Positions 33,937 through 43,486 of a stretch of DNA of 64,000 nucleotides are shown one piece after another. This DNA is from CAVTUU01 sp045804965 (lineage in GTDB: Bacteria; Chloroflexota; Chloroflexia; Thermomicrobiales; UBA6265): contig JBJMMD010000033.1 of assembly GCA_045804965.1 (NCBI GenBank), forward strand, positions 1-64,000. The letters are read 5' to 3'. The notes below the pieces were generated by a model. It saw only the letters and a list, made by a program, of their open reading frames with translations, had not been told where the DNA came from and searched no databases. The first letter of the stretch is position 1. Each line of letters begins with the position of its first letter. The position numbers and the translations under genes are program-made.

Positions 33937-35004
33937 CTAATCCTGCCTTCCCGTCGGTTCGCCGTCCTTGCTCACTTCTTCCCAGAACCAGCAGGCCGAG
34001 TAGTGACCCGGCTTCACTTCTAACAGTGGCGGGTTTTTCTGTTCGCACTTCTCGCGCGCGTAGTTGCAACGCGGTACAAATGGGCACATGTCGGGAAGAT
34101 CGATAAGGTCGGGCGGGAGACCACGAATCGGCTCGAGCTTCTCCTTGCGCAATGCATCGAGGCGCGGAATCGACTTCAGAAGTCCAACCGTGTACGGATG
34201 ACGAGGATTGGCAAAAATCTCTTCAGTTGAGCTCGATTCGACGATGTGGCCCGCGTACATCACCTGAATACGGTCCGCCATGCCTGCGACCACGCCCATC
34301 GAGTGGGTGATCATGATCACGCCGGTTTCGCGTTCATTTTGCAGCGTCCGCATCAGATCGAGAATCTGCGCTTGGATCGTGACGTCGAGTGCCGTCGTCG
34401 GCTCATCGGCGATGAGCAACTTCGGGTTACATGAAAGCGCCATCGCGATCATCACCCGCTGGCGCATACCGCCGGAGAATTGGTGGGGATATTGGTCCAC
34501 GCGCTCCTCGGCGTTCGGGATGCCGACCATTTGCAGCAGTTCGATCGCTCGCGTCCGCGCCTGCTCCTTGTTCATGCCCATGTGCAATTGCAAGGCTTCG
34601 CTGATCTGGCGGTTGATTGTAAGCACTGGATTGAGCGAAGTCATCGGGTCCTGGAAGATCATCGCGATCTCGTTGCCGCGGATCGACCGGACCTCGTTGT
34701 CGGACATCTGGAGGATGTCCTCGCCGTTGAAGATGATCTCGCCGGTGGCGATCTTGCCCGGCGGGCTGGGGATCAAGCGCATGATCGACAGCCCGGTCAT
34801 GCTCTTGCCGCAGCCGGACTCACCCACGACGCCGAGCGTTTCCCCCGGCATGACATAGAACGAGACATCGTCGACTGCTTTGACGATGCCATCTTGGGTG
34901 AAAAATTGAGTGCGCAGATTCTTGACTTCAAGCAGTGGGCGGCCGTCAGACTTAATGCGCGTACTCAGTACTGGCGAACCCATTGTGCGGGGCTCTGCAG
35001 CCAT
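33937..35004 (-). CDS. Oligopeptide/dipeptide ABC transporter ATPase, OppD type
   Basis: The 355-residue ATPase starts at ATG 35004, which GAGGAG precedes by 5 bases; the open frame to 35190 lies mostly upstream of the leader promoter. Walker A GESGCGKSM, signature SGGMRQRVMIAMAL and Walker B LLIADEPTTALD are present, and the C-terminus has MCPFVPRCNYAREKC. It is the first gene after a strong promoter. With OppF it forms a heterodimeric ATPase unit that must pair with permeases encoded elsewhere. Confidence 0.95.
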   Translation of the reverse strand: MAAEPRTMGSPVLSTRIKSDGRPLLEVKNLRTQFFTQDGIVKAVDDVSFYVMPGETLGVVGESGCGKSMTGLSIMRLIPSPPGKIATGEIIFNGEDILQMSDNEVRSIRGNEIAMIFQDPMTSLNPVLTINRQISEALQLHMGMNKEQARTRAIELLQMVGIPNAEERVDQYPHQFSGGMRQRVMIAMALSCNPKLLIADEPTTALDVTIQAQILDLMRTLQNERETGVIMITHSMGVVAGMADRIQVMYAGHIVESSSTEEIFANPRHPYTVGLLKSIPRLDALRKEKLEPIRGLPPDLIDLPDMCPFVPRCNYAREKCEQKNPPLLEVKPGHYSACWFWEEVSKDGEPTGRQD

Positions 35005-35373
35005 CGTCGCTCCTCTCGATCTCCTGGTGCAATGACGCTCACCGGCTGCCGACGTGCTCGGCGGAAGTTGCCGTTCGAACCCGTTTCCCTGTTCGCTCGC
35101 GACTATCCGGCGAGATCCGCCGGTCGCCGTTTGAATTCGGACAGGCAGGGTATCTCGCGCAGAATAGCACAAGAGAAAAAACAGTATCAATGTAACGAGG
35201 CCTGCGATAGTGTGTTTCCGTGATCATGGACTACGGTGCCCAGGAAGTTGCCTAAAACTGCGTATCCTCAAGTTGAGCACTCGCCGTATCTCCACGACGG
35301 CGTATTCTTACGTAGACTCAATTATGGGCATTCCATTTGAACGTCAAGCGCTCAACGGCGGAGTAATCGCGCG
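35005..35373. other. Divergent region between the oppD-type gene and dprA
   Basis: About 370 bases. The minus-strand promoter at 35161-35190 lies here. The stretch 35200-35370 before dprA has no convincing gene or promoter. Confidence 0.5.
35161..35190 (-). promoter_or_regulatory. Promoter of the oppDF-protease operon
   Basis: On the minus strand: -35 TTGATA (35185-35190), 18-base spacer that ends in TGC, -10 TATTCT (35161-35166), giving an extended -10. Transcription would start near 35154, about 150 bases upstream of the ATG. Confidence 0.65.
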
Positions 35374-36465
35374 GTGGATACAGCGCAGGCGGAACGCGCC
35401 AAGTATTGGGTTGGATTTCACCATGTGCCATTTATCGGGCCGGTGCGGATCCGCCGTTTGGTCGAGCACTTCGGCGATCTCGAGAACGCCTGGGTAGCGC
35501 AGCCAAACGAGCTTCGAAGCGTGCTCGACGAGCGGGCAATTCAGAGCTTAGAAAAAGTAAGGCGAGAGTTGGCGCTCGACCGCGAAATGGAAAAGATCGA
35601 AAAGCTCGGGATCGCTGTCCTCACAATTGAAGATGACGGTTATCCGCGCCTGCTGCGGGAGATACCGGCGCCCCCGCCGGTGCTCTTCGTCAAAGGCACA
35701 TTGACAGAAAATGACCGGATCGCTGTCTCCATCGTGGGCACTCGTCGGGCGACGTCGTATGGCCGGGAAATGGCACGGCGCATCGCGTCGGAATTAGCAG
35801 AAGCAGGCGTCACTATTGTGTCTGGTTTGGCCCGAGGAATCGACGCAATCGCCCACCAGGCCGCATTGGAAGCTGGCGGCAGAACGATTGCCGTGCTTGG
35901 CAGCGGCGTCAATGTCATTTACCCGTCTGAGCACCGGCAGCTCGCCGAGCGCGTTGTCGAGCAGGGCGCGCTCGTGGCCGACTATCCGCCGGATCGCAAA
36001 CCGGACGCGGTCAACTTCCCCGCGCGCAATCGGATCATCTCGGGCATGACCTTGGGCACGCTCGTGGTCGAGGCGCCGGCGAAGAGCGGCGCGCTGATCA
36101 CGACGGACTTCGCCGCCGACCAGGGCCGGGAAGTGTTCGTCGTCCCCGGCAACGTCTTGTCCGCGGCGAGCGAAGGCACGAATCGGCTGCTGCGCGATGG
36201 CGCCCGCGCCGTCATGAGCGCCGCGGACATTCTCGACGATCTCGATCTTGAGCGCCGGCGTGAGCACATCGCCGTCCAAACAGCCTTCCCGGTCTCCGAG
36301 GCCGAGCGCCGAATCTTGTCACTGCTCACCGCTGAGCCACAGCACATCGACGAGATCATCGTCGCTGCGAATCTATCTGTCTCCGAAGGCGCGGCGCTGC
36401 TGACGCAGATGGAATTGCAAGGCTTCGTCCGGAATTTGGGAGCGCAGCATTACGCCAGGGTCTGA
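35374..36465 (+). CDS. dprA: DNA-processing protein DprA
   Basis: Loads RecA on incoming single-stranded DNA in natural transformation. The 363-residue protein starts at a GTG. A SAM-like N-terminal domain precedes the Rossmann-like core (about 105-320) with SIVGTRRATSYGREMARRIA, GLARGIDAIAHQAALE, LGSGVNVIYP and FPARNRIISG. A C-terminal winged helix (RRILSLLTAEPQHIDEIIV) is present. It is followed by topA, as in many bacteria. Confidence 0.95.
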   Translation: MDTAQAERAKYWVGFHHVPFIGPVRIRRLVEHFGDLENAWVAQPNELRSVLDERAIQSLEKVRRELALDREMEKIEKLGIAVLTIEDDGYPRLLREIPAPPPVLFVKGTLTENDRIAVSIVGTRRATSYGREMARRIASELAEAGVTIVSGLARGIDAIAHQAALEAGGRTIAVLGSGVNVIYPSEHRQLAERVVEQGALVADYPPDRKPDAVNFPARNRIISGMTLGTLVVEAPAKSGALITTDFAADQGREVFVVPGNVLSAASEGTNRLLRDGARAVMSAADILDDLDLERRREHIAVQTAFPVSEAERRILSLLTAEPQHIDEIIVAANLSVSEGAALLTQMELQGFVRNLGAQHYARV

Positions 36466-36632
36466 CGCCGGTAGGAACATCGGGTCTATGACGACTCCTT
36501 GACACTCCTTGACAGCCTGACTATCGTTGAGATCAAGATTGATTCGCCCCGTTATGCCTCTTCCTTTGTTAGCAAACGCGATGGAGCACCTTCACTTGCG
36601 GCGCCTACGTTGGCGCACAGATCAGGACACGT

Positions 36633-38870
36633 ATGCCCAAAACAGTATCGACGCGGACAAGGTCGTCCACGTCAAAATCACCATCAAAAACAACTAATGG
36701 CGCGTCCGCTACGACGACTAGGTCGAATGGACGCGGCAGGTTGGTCATCGTCGAATCGCCGGCGAAGGCGCGCACGATTGGCAAGTACCTCGGCAGCGGT
36801 TACACGGTCAAGGCGTCGATGGGGCATGTGCGCGATTTGCCAAAGAGCACGCTCGGCGTCGAAGTCGAGGACGACTTCGCGCCCAAATACCTCGTCCCGC
36901 GTGACAAGGTGAAAGTCGTTAAGGATCTCAAGGCGAACGTGCAGAATGCCCGCGAAGTAATCCTCGCGACTGACCCCGATCGCGAAGGCGAGGCGATCGC
37001 CTGGCACCTCATCCAGGCGACTGACGCGGACGCGAAACCGGTTCACCGCGTGGTCTTTCACGAAATTACGCCAGAGGCGATCACCGAGGCGATGCAGCAT
37101 CCGCGCGCGATCGACATGGATCTCGTGGAGGCGCAGCAAGCGCGGCGAGTGCTCGACCGTCTGGTCGGCTATGGCGTGAGCCCGCTGCTTTGGAAAAAGG
37201 TTAAGCGAGGCCTGTCGGCCGGTCGTGTGCAGACGGCCGCGCTGCGCATGGTCGTCGAGCGAGAACGCGCAATCGAAGCGTTCGTCCCGGTTGAATACTG
37301 GTCGCTCGATGCCGAACTGGCGAAACAAACCGGCGCGGAACGCAAGAAGCAAGACATCTTCAAGGCCGGGCTTTCCCGCGTTCACGGCAAGAAAGCGGAG
37401 TTGAAAACCGGCGCCGAAACGCAAGAAGTCATCAATGGTCTCGATGGCGCGATCTACCGCGTGCGGACCGTGACCCAACGCCAAACCACGCGCCGGCCCT
37501 CGCCACCCTTTACGACGAGCACGCTCCAGCAAGAGGCATCACGGAAGCTGAACTTTCCAGTCCGGCGAACGATGCAGATCGCGCAGGAGTTGTACGAAGG
37601 CGTCGACCTTGGGCCGGAAGGCACGCAAGGTCTGATCACCTACATGCGAACCGACTCGACGAACGTGGCGGCGACGGCCCAGCAAGCGGCGCGAGGTGTG
37701 ATCAGCGTCAAGTTCGGACCGCAGTATGTGCCGGACCGGCCGCCCGTGTACGCGCGGCGCTCGAAAAACGCACAGGAAGCTCACGAAGCGATCCGCCCGA
37801 CCGCGCCGCAACGCGATCCCGAAAGTGTGAAGCCCTTGCTGTCGAGCCAGCAGTATCGCCTTTACCAACTGATTTGGCAGCGGTTCATCGCGAGTCAGAT
37901 GGCGCCGGCGATTCTCGACGGCACGACCGCCGACATCGACTCCGGCAAGGAATCAGTGCTGGTCGTAGGCAAAGAAGCGCCGTTCGTTTTCCGCGCTACC
38001 GGCTCAGTCGTGCGCTTCCCTGGATTCATGGCCGTCTACAAGGCTGGCCGCGACGATGGCGACAAGGACGAGCTGGACGAAGGCGCGCTGCCGTCGCTTT
38101 CCGAAGGAGAGCTACTGGACTTGCTGCGGCTGCTTCCAGAGCAGCACTTCACCGAGCCGCCACCACGTTTTTCCGAGGCGACGTTGGTGAAGGCGCTCGA
38201 AGAGCAAGGGATCGGTCGTCCGAGCACATATGCGCCCACGATCGCGACCCTTCAAGCGCGCTCGTACGTCACCGTCGATCAGCGGAAATTGATTCCCACT
38301 GAGCTCGGAATGGTCGTCAGTGAGCTACTCGTAGAGCACTTCCCACGGATTTTTGACATTGGGTTCACATCGGTCATGGAAGACGAGCTCGACGAGATCG
38401 CGGCGGGTGACCGCGCTTGGGTGCCGACGATGCGCGAGTTCTACGGACCGTTCACCGAAACGCTGAAGCAAGCAGAGAAAACAATGGAGCGGGTCCGGCT
38501 CAAGGACGAGCCGTCCGGCGAAACATGCGAGAAGTGCGGTCGGCCGATGGTGATCAAACTCGGCCGGTACGGCAAGTTCCTCGCGTGCAGTGGCTTCCCA
38601 GAGTGCCGAAATTCGCGGCCGTTGTTAGAACGCATCGGCGTGATGTGCCCGAAGTGCAAAGAAGGTGAAATCGTCGAAAAACGGTCGAAGAAGGGCCGGA
38701 CGTTCTACGGCTGCGAGCGCTACCCCGCGTGCGATTTTGTTGCCTGGAACAAGCCCGTGAACGCGATGTGTCCGCGGTGCGGATCGTTTATGGTCGAGGC
38801 CGGCCGCAAGGGGCAGATTCGCTGTCCAAGCTGCCAGTTCGACGGCGGTCGGCTTGCTAAGACTGGATGA
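36633..38870 (+). CDS. topA: DNA topoisomerase I
   Basis: Relaxes negative supercoils by cutting one DNA strand. The 745-residue protein has a Ser/Thr/Lys-rich N-terminal tail (about 35 residues) before the TOPRIM domain (RLVIVESPAKARTIGKYL, ATDPDREGEAIAWHL). The catalytic tyrosine is in TYMRTDST (Y337). The C-terminus has three Cys4 zinc ribbons, the first at CEKC...C, the next at CPKC...C, the last at CPRCGSF...CPSC. It lies 167 bases after dprA and ends before a strong terminator. Confidence 0.96.
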   Translation: MPKTVSTRTRSSTSKSPSKTTNGASATTTRSNGRGRLVIVESPAKARTIGKYLGSGYTVKASMGHVRDLPKSTLGVEVEDDFAPKYLVPRDKVKVVKDLKANVQNAREVILATDPDREGEAIAWHLIQATDADAKPVHRVVFHEITPEAITEAMQHPRAIDMDLVEAQQARRVLDRLVGYGVSPLLWKKVKRGLSAGRVQTAALRMVVERERAIEAFVPVEYWSLDAELAKQTGAERKKQDIFKAGLSRVHGKKAELKTGAETQEVINGLDGAIYRVRTVTQRQTTRRPSPPFTTSTLQQEASRKLNFPVRRTMQIAQELYEGVDLGPEGTQGLITYMRTDSTNVAATAQQAARGVISVKFGPQYVPDRPPVYARRSKNAQEAHEAIRPTAPQRDPESVKPLLSSQQYRLYQLIWQRFIASQMAPAILDGTTADIDSGKESVLVVGKEAPFVFRATGSVVRFPGFMAVYKAGRDDGDKDELDEGALPSLSEGELLDLLRLLPEQHFTEPPPRFSEATLVKALEEQGIGRPSTYAPTIATLQARSYVTVDQRKLIPTELGMVVSELLVEHFPRIFDIGFTSVMEDELDEIAAGDRAWVPTMREFYGPFTETLKQAEKTMERVRLKDEPSGETCEKCGRPMVIKLGRYGKFLACSGFPECRNSRPLLERIGVMCPKCKEGEIVEKRSKKGRTFYGCERYPACDFVAWNKPVNAMCPRCGSFMVEAGRKGQIRCPSCQFDGGRLAKTG

Positions 38871-38903
38871 CGATTTCCTGTGTTCTACACGCTACAATTG
38901 TTG

Positions 38904-38930
38904 ACCGGGCGCCGCGCGGCGCCCGGTTTT
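38904..38930 (+). terminator. Rho-independent terminator after topA
   Basis: A 10-bp perfect stem ACCGGGCGCC/GGCGCCCGGT with loop GCGC, followed by TTT. It separates topA from hslV. Confidence 0.85.
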
Positions 38931-38981
38931 GCCACATAACGGCGCAAGCCCAGGGCACATAAGAATGGATCCCCAGCACTC

Positions 38982-39707
38982 GTGAACTCTTTTCCATACA
39001 CATATCGCGATCTACGGGCGACCACCATTCTTGGGGTGAAGCGCGGCAATTCCGTCGCGCTCGCGGGGGATGGGCAGGTTACGCTCGGCGATGTCGTGCT
39101 CAAGCACCAGGCTCGCAAAATCCGAAAGCTCCACCAAGGACTGATCGTGGCCGGCTTTGCGGGCGCGGTCGCGGACGCTCTGACGCTTTTTGGTAAGTTC
39201 GAGCTGCAGCTCAAAGCATGGGACGGAGACCTGCGCCGAGCTTCGGTCGAGTTAGCAAAGGAATGGCGAACGGACCGTTACTTGCGCCGGCTTGAAGCGC
39301 AATTGATCGTGGCTGATCCGAACTCGCTCCTGGTGTTGTCAGGCGAGGGCGACGTGATTGAACCGGACGATGGGATCGTCGCGATCGGCTCGGGTGCACC
39401 GTACGCAACCGCGGCGGCGAAGGCGTTGATTGCCCACACGGACCTCGATCCGCGCGCAATCGTCGAATCGGCGATGACGATCGCCGCCAATATCTGTATT
39501 TTCACCAACGACCAGTTCACGATTGAAACGGTGACCGGCGAGGCGGAACCCGACGAACAGCCATCTCCAGATCAAATGGAAGTGACGCTAACGCCGGCGG
39601 CGCCTGCAAGCACAGACGCCGACGACGAAGACGACGAAGACGAAGTCGACCAGCGGGCAGGTGATGCACTGCTCGACGATGACGAGGAAAGAGAGGGTAG
39701 CGATTAA
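38982..39707 (+). CDS. hslV: HslV (ClpQ) protease subunit
   Basis: Threonine peptidase of the HslUV complex, a proteasome-like chamber fed by HslU. The reading begins with GTG. Thirteen residues precede the conserved TTILGVKRG, so T14 becomes the catalytic N-terminal threonine after propeptide removal; E. coli HslV needs only Met removal. The core runs to about residue 180 (GDGQVTLGDVVLKHQARKIRKL, DGIVAIGSGAPYA, CIFTNDQFTIETV). The last 60 residues are a highly acidic tail (DDEDDEDEVDQ, DDDEEREGSD), so the protein is 241 residues instead of the usual 175 or so. The stop shares a base with the hslU start. Confidence 0.92.
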   Translation: MNSFPYTYRDLRATTILGVKRGNSVALAGDGQVTLGDVVLKHQARKIRKLHQGLIVAGFAGAVADALTLFGKFELQLKAWDGDLRRASVELAKEWRTDRYLRRLEAQLIVADPNSLLVLSGEGDVIEPDDGIVAIGSGAPYATAAAKALIAHTDLDPRAIVESAMTIAANICIFTNDQFTIETVTGEAEPDEQPSPDQMEVTLTPAAPASTDADDEDDEDEVDQRAGDALLDDDEEREGSD

Positions 39708-41203
39708 TGGCTGAAGCTGCCCGAAAACCAGTTCAAGCAGGTGCAAATCAACGGTCCGCAAACGAGAAGGCCGACGAATATCTCAGCATGGAGAACCTCA
39801 CCCCCGCTGAGATCGTCGCCGAACTCGACAAATACATCATCGGTCAGAAGGATGCGAAGCGGGCCGTGGCTGTCGCGCTGCGCAATCGCTACCGGCGCCA
39901 ACTGCTCAGTGAGGAGTTGCGGCAAGAGGTACAGCCTAAGAACATCCTCATGATCGGCCCGACCGGCGTCGGCAAGACCGAGATCGCCAGACGGGTGGCA
40001 AAAATCGTTGAAGCGCCGTTCATCAAGGTTGAATCGACGAAGTTCACCGAAGTCGGGTATGTCGGCCGCGATGTCGAGTCAATCATCCGAGATTTGGTCG
40101 AAATCTCGATCAGCATGCTCCACGGTCAGCGTATGGAGCAGGTGAAGGAAGAAGCCACAAAGGCGGCCGTGCAGCGCCTTGCTGAAATCCTCGCCGAACA
40201 GGTTGTGGAAAAGAAATCGGCCAAGAATGGTCGCAAGCAATCCAATGAACAGGCCGCGCACGACGACATCGAAGCTCAACTTCGACAGGAGCAGGCCTCG
40301 AAGCGGCGATTGCAGCGCGAGCGAAAACGCCTGTTGCAGTTGCTGGATCAGCAAGCGTTGGAAGAAGAGACGGTCGAGATCGAGATCGAAAGCGAGGGCG
40401 AGTTCGAAGAATACGGCCCACTCGATTTCATCGGGTCGGTGTCGCCTGAAGACCTTCACGACACGATTCACGATTTTCTCGACGGGATCATGCCACGCCG
40501 TAACATGCGGCGGCGTGTATCAGTGCGGGAAGCGCGTCGAATCTTGACGCAGCAGGAAGCGAACCGGCTCGTCGATCTCGACGCGGTCATCGATGAGGCG
40601 ATTCAGCGGGTTGAAAACTCGGCCGTCGTCTTCATCGACGAGATCGATAAGACGATCACACCGAACGGCGACTACGGCGCCGACGTTTCGGGGGAAGGCG
40701 TGCAGCGCGATCTCTTGCCGATCGTCGAAGGGTCGATCGTGATGACCCGATACGGTCCGGTCAAAACCGATCACGTACTGTTTATCGCAGCCGGTTCGTT
40801 TCACAACACGCGCCCATCTGATTTGATTCCGGAGTTGCAAGGGCGGTTCCCGATCCGAGTCGAGCTCAACAGTCTGTCGGAAGAAGACCTCTATTCGATT
40901 TTGACCGAGCCCCGGAATGCGCTGACGAAGCAATATCAAGCGCTGCTCGCGACTGAAGGTCTTGAACTCGTCTTCAACGAAGACGGACTGCGGGAAATGG
41001 CGCGCCTGGCGACCGAAGTCAATGCCAGAACCGAGGATATCGGGGCCCGGCGCTTGCAAACGATTATCGAAAAGGTGCTCGAAGAGATTTCGTTCGATGC
41101 ACCATCGATCGAGCAAGTGAACGTTACGATCGACGCTTCGTTCGTGAACGATCGAATCGGCGAAGTTGCCGCCGATGAGGACTTGAGCAATTTCATTCTG
41201 TAG
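39707..41203 (+). CDS. hslU: HslU (ClpY) ATPase subunit
   Basis: AAA+ unfoldase that feeds substrates to HslV. The 498-residue protein has IGQKDAKRAVAVALRNRYRR, Walker A IGPTGVGKTEIARR, Walker B AVVFIDEIDK, and FVNDRIGEVAADEDLSNFIL at the C-terminus, whose last residues dock into HslV. The intermediate domain (about 150-270) is long and Gln/Arg/Glu-rich, with a possible coiled coil (RQEQASKRRLQRERKRLL). It is translationally coupled to hslV by a TAATG overlap. Confidence 0.96.
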   Translation: MAEAARKPVQAGANQRSANEKADEYLSMENLTPAEIVAELDKYIIGQKDAKRAVAVALRNRYRRQLLSEELRQEVQPKNILMIGPTGVGKTEIARRVAKIVEAPFIKVESTKFTEVGYVGRDVESIIRDLVEISISMLHGQRMEQVKEEATKAAVQRLAEILAEQVVEKKSAKNGRKQSNEQAAHDDIEAQLRQEQASKRRLQRERKRLLQLLDQQALEEETVEIEIESEGEFEEYGPLDFIGSVSPEDLHDTIHDFLDGIMPRRNMRRRVSVREARRILTQQEANRLVDLDAVIDEAIQRVENSAVVFIDEIDKTITPNGDYGADVSGEGVQRDLLPIVEGSIVMTRYGPVKTDHVLFIAAGSFHNTRPSDLIPELQGRFPIRVELNSLSEEDLYSILTEPRNALTKQYQALLATEGLELVFNEDGLREMARLATEVNARTEDIGARRLQTIIEKVLEEISFDAPSIEQVNVTIDASFVNDRIGEVAADEDLSNFIL

Positions 41204-41225
41204 TTAGGTAGAAAGAGATGAAGAT

Positions 41226-42197
41226 ATGACCGGCGAGCGGCGGATGGTCGGAGTCGATCTCGGCGGCACGAATCTTCGCGCGGCTGTCATCTGTTCGTCA
41301 GGTGCGATCGAGCAGCGTCAAAGTGTTCCCACTAACGCTGACGACGGGCCCGACACCGTACTCCAGCGCATGGCGACGCTAGTCGAATCGGTTGCCGGTG
41401 CGGCCGCTCTCGACACGTCAGCGGTAATTGGCGTGGCCGCGCCCGGACCGCTGAATCCTAAGACCGGCGTCGTTCATTTCACCCCGAATCTTCCGGGCTG
41501 GCGCGACTTTCCGCTGCGAGATGAGCTGGCGCGCCTGACTGGCATGCACGTCGTAGTCGAAAACGATGCCAACTGCGCGGTAGTCGGCGAGGCGCGCTTT
41601 GGCGCTGCCAAGGGCGCTCAAGACGTGATCTACCTCGGGTTGGGAACGGGGGTAGGCGGCGGGGCGATCGCCAACGGCAAGCTCGTCAGCGGCGTGAACG
41701 GTTTAGGTGGCGAGCTTGGGCACGTTTGTGTAGCCGTCGATGGCCCTCGCTGCACCTGCGGGGGAATAGGCTGTCTGGAAGCGTTCACCGCCGGGTGGGC
41801 GATCGCGCGGGAGGGCGAACTTGTCGCCGCGACAAGCGACGGTGAGTCACTGCGACTTGCGGCGGGCGGCAATGGCGTGACACCGCGGACCGTCATCAAC
41901 GCGGCAGACGCGGGCGATGCCGCGGCGCGGGCAATTCTCGAGCGAGCGGGGAGGGCGCTCGGCGCCGCGCTCGGCGCGTTCGTCAATATCTTCAACCCGG
42001 AGCTGATTGTGATTGGCGGTGGGCTCGGCGTCGGAGACAGTCACATCATTTCCGCCGCCCGGAGTTCGCTCATCGACTATTCGTTCCGGGCTCAGCGCCT
42101 AGCCGCGCGCATTGTCATTGCCGAGCTCGGAGATGATAGTGGCCTCTTCGGCGCCGGTGCGATGGCCCTCGATGCTGACCCGGATCTTAACCGCTGA
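41226..42197 (+). CDS. ROK-family sugar kinase (probable glucokinase)
   Basis: Phosphorylates glucose or an amino sugar. The 323-residue protein has the phosphate-binding VGVDLGGTNLRAAV, the ENDANCAVVGEA motif with the catalytic Asp, LGTGVGGGAI, GELGHVCV, and the ROK zinc signature CTCGGIGCLEAF (Cys ligands with the nearby GH). The frame begins 22 bases after hslU. Glucose is the most common substrate but not proven here. Confidence 0.92.
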   Translation: MTGERRMVGVDLGGTNLRAAVICSSGAIEQRQSVPTNADDGPDTVLQRMATLVESVAGAAALDTSAVIGVAAPGPLNPKTGVVHFTPNLPGWRDFPLRDELARLTGMHVVVENDANCAVVGEARFGAAKGAQDVIYLGLGTGVGGGAIANGKLVSGVNGLGGELGHVCVAVDGPRCTCGGIGCLEAFTAGWAIAREGELVAATSDGESLRLAAGGNGVTPRTVINAADAGDAAARAILERAGRALGAALGAFVNIFNPELIVIGGGLGVGDSHIISAARSSLIDYSFRAQRLAARIVIAELGDDSGLFGAGAMALDADPDLNR

Positions 42198-42514
42198 ATC
42201 CCCGTTTCCCCGGCTTGGGCAATCTGGCTGATCAGCGTTGGCGACTCTGCCAAAGCTTATTTATTTCTTGACATGGCAGCCTGCTGGTGCTACGTTTCCG
42301 CGCGTTCAAAACCGGGGCATCTGATGTTTAAAACAGCGGCGCACGTAGACTCGCTGGGCAGAAGCGACATAGGCTTCATCCAGTCGTCAAGAGCCGGCAC
42401 GGGTCATAGGCTCTTATCTACCTCGCCGGCCTTATCGAACGCATGTTCATTCCATCTGGGCTTGGCGGGTGGAATTGATCGGTAAAGGCTGAGGTCAACC
42501 GGGAGCCCATAGCC
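42198..42514. other. Leader region of the dpp operon
   Basis: About 320 bases that hold the dpp promoter and a leader of about 210 bases. A small plus-strand frame (42273-42485) overlaps the promoter and has no Shine-Dalgarno; I regard it as non-coding. No terminator or riboswitch fold was recognised. Confidence 0.55.
42268..42296 (+). promoter_or_regulatory. Promoter of the dpp operon
   Basis: Consensus -35 TTGACA (42268-42273), 17-base spacer ending in TGC, and -10 TACGTT (42291-42296), so the -10 is of the extended type. Transcription would start near 42303. Confidence 0.7.
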
Positions 42515-43453
42515 ATGGTTCGCTACACGATCCGACGCGTTCTTTGGTTCATTCCCACACTACTCGCGATGACGGCCGTGACGTTCGTCATCATGCAGCT
42601 GACGCCTGGCAGCCCTTTTCAATTGGCGAATTCGAACGGGATTAATCCTGAGCAAATCGCCACGTTGGAAAAGCTCTACGGGCTCGACAAGCCCTTGTGG
42701 GAGCGCTATTTCATCTATATCGGCAATGCGCTGCGCGGGGACTTCGGGATTTCGTATTCGTACCATCCGCAGCACGTGTCGGACATCATTCAACGCACAT
42801 TCCCGGTTTCGCTCTGGCTGGGGACGATGGCCACAATGTTTGCGGTTGTGATCGGATTGACGCTGGGGATCTTGGCCGCTGTCAATCAAAATGGCTGGCT
42901 CGACTACTTCTCGGCGACGACCGCGATTTTGTTCTACAGCATGCCGAATTTCGTGATGGGCTTCTTGCTGATATTGCTCTTCGCTGTGTGGCTGCCAAAC
43001 CATGGTATCAATCTCGGATTTCACATTGCCGGTTGGGACAGTCCCAGGGACTGGATCTTACCCGTGATCGCCCTCGGCGCGGCGCCGTTGGCGGTCATTG
43101 CTAGATACACCAGATCGAGCATGATCGATGTCATCCGGTCTGACTACGTGCGGACCGCGCGAGCGAAAGGTCTATCTGAGCGCAAGGTCATCCTCAAGCA
43201 CGTCCTCAAGAACGCCTTGATCCCAGTCGTCACGCTGATCGGACCGATCTTCGCTGCTGTCGGCACCGGTTCGTTTTTCGTGGAGCAAGTCTTCAACGTG
43301 CCCGGCATGGGCAAGTTCTTTGTGTCAAGCATGCAAACGAAGGATCAGACGATGATCCTCGCGGTCACGTTACTTTACGGAGTGTTTCTCGCGTTGATGA
43401 ATCTCCTCGTCGATCTTGTCTACGGAGTGATCGACCCGCGGATTCGTTATTGA
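42515..43453 (+). CDS. Oligopeptide/dipeptide ABC transporter permease (DppB/OppB type)
   Basis: The 312-residue inner membrane permease has about six membrane segments. The conserved MVRYTIRRVLWFIPTLLAMT start, the cytoplasmic coupling loop (SSMIDVIRSDYVRTARAKGLSERKV) and the FNVPGMGKFFV motif are present. It is the first gene of a full transporter operon with the DppC, DppD, DppF and binding protein genes in order. Confidence 0.96.
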   Translation: MVRYTIRRVLWFIPTLLAMTAVTFVIMQLTPGSPFQLANSNGINPEQIATLEKLYGLDKPLWERYFIYIGNALRGDFGISYSYHPQHVSDIIQRTFPVSLWLGTMATMFAVVIGLTLGILAAVNQNGWLDYFSATTAILFYSMPNFVMGFLLILLFAVWLPNHGINLGFHIAGWDSPRDWILPVIALGAAPLAVIARYTRSSMIDVIRSDYVRTARAKGLSERKVILKHVLKNALIPVVTLIGPIFAAVGTGSFFVEQVFNVPGMGKFFVSSMQTKDQTMILAVTLLYGVFLALMNLLVDLVYGVIDPRIRY

Positions 43454-43486
43454 GGTTCGACCGTTTCTTCGCCGATAGAGGAACAG

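Noticed and set aside
34480..35223. 247-residue plus-strand frame opposite oppD
   Set aside because: Antisense to an ABC ATPase with all motifs intact; the translation is His/Arg/Asp-rich without a domain.
42273..42485. 70-residue plus-strand frame before the dpp operon
   Set aside because: It begins inside the promoter spacer and has no Shine-Dalgarno; it is most likely leader sequence.
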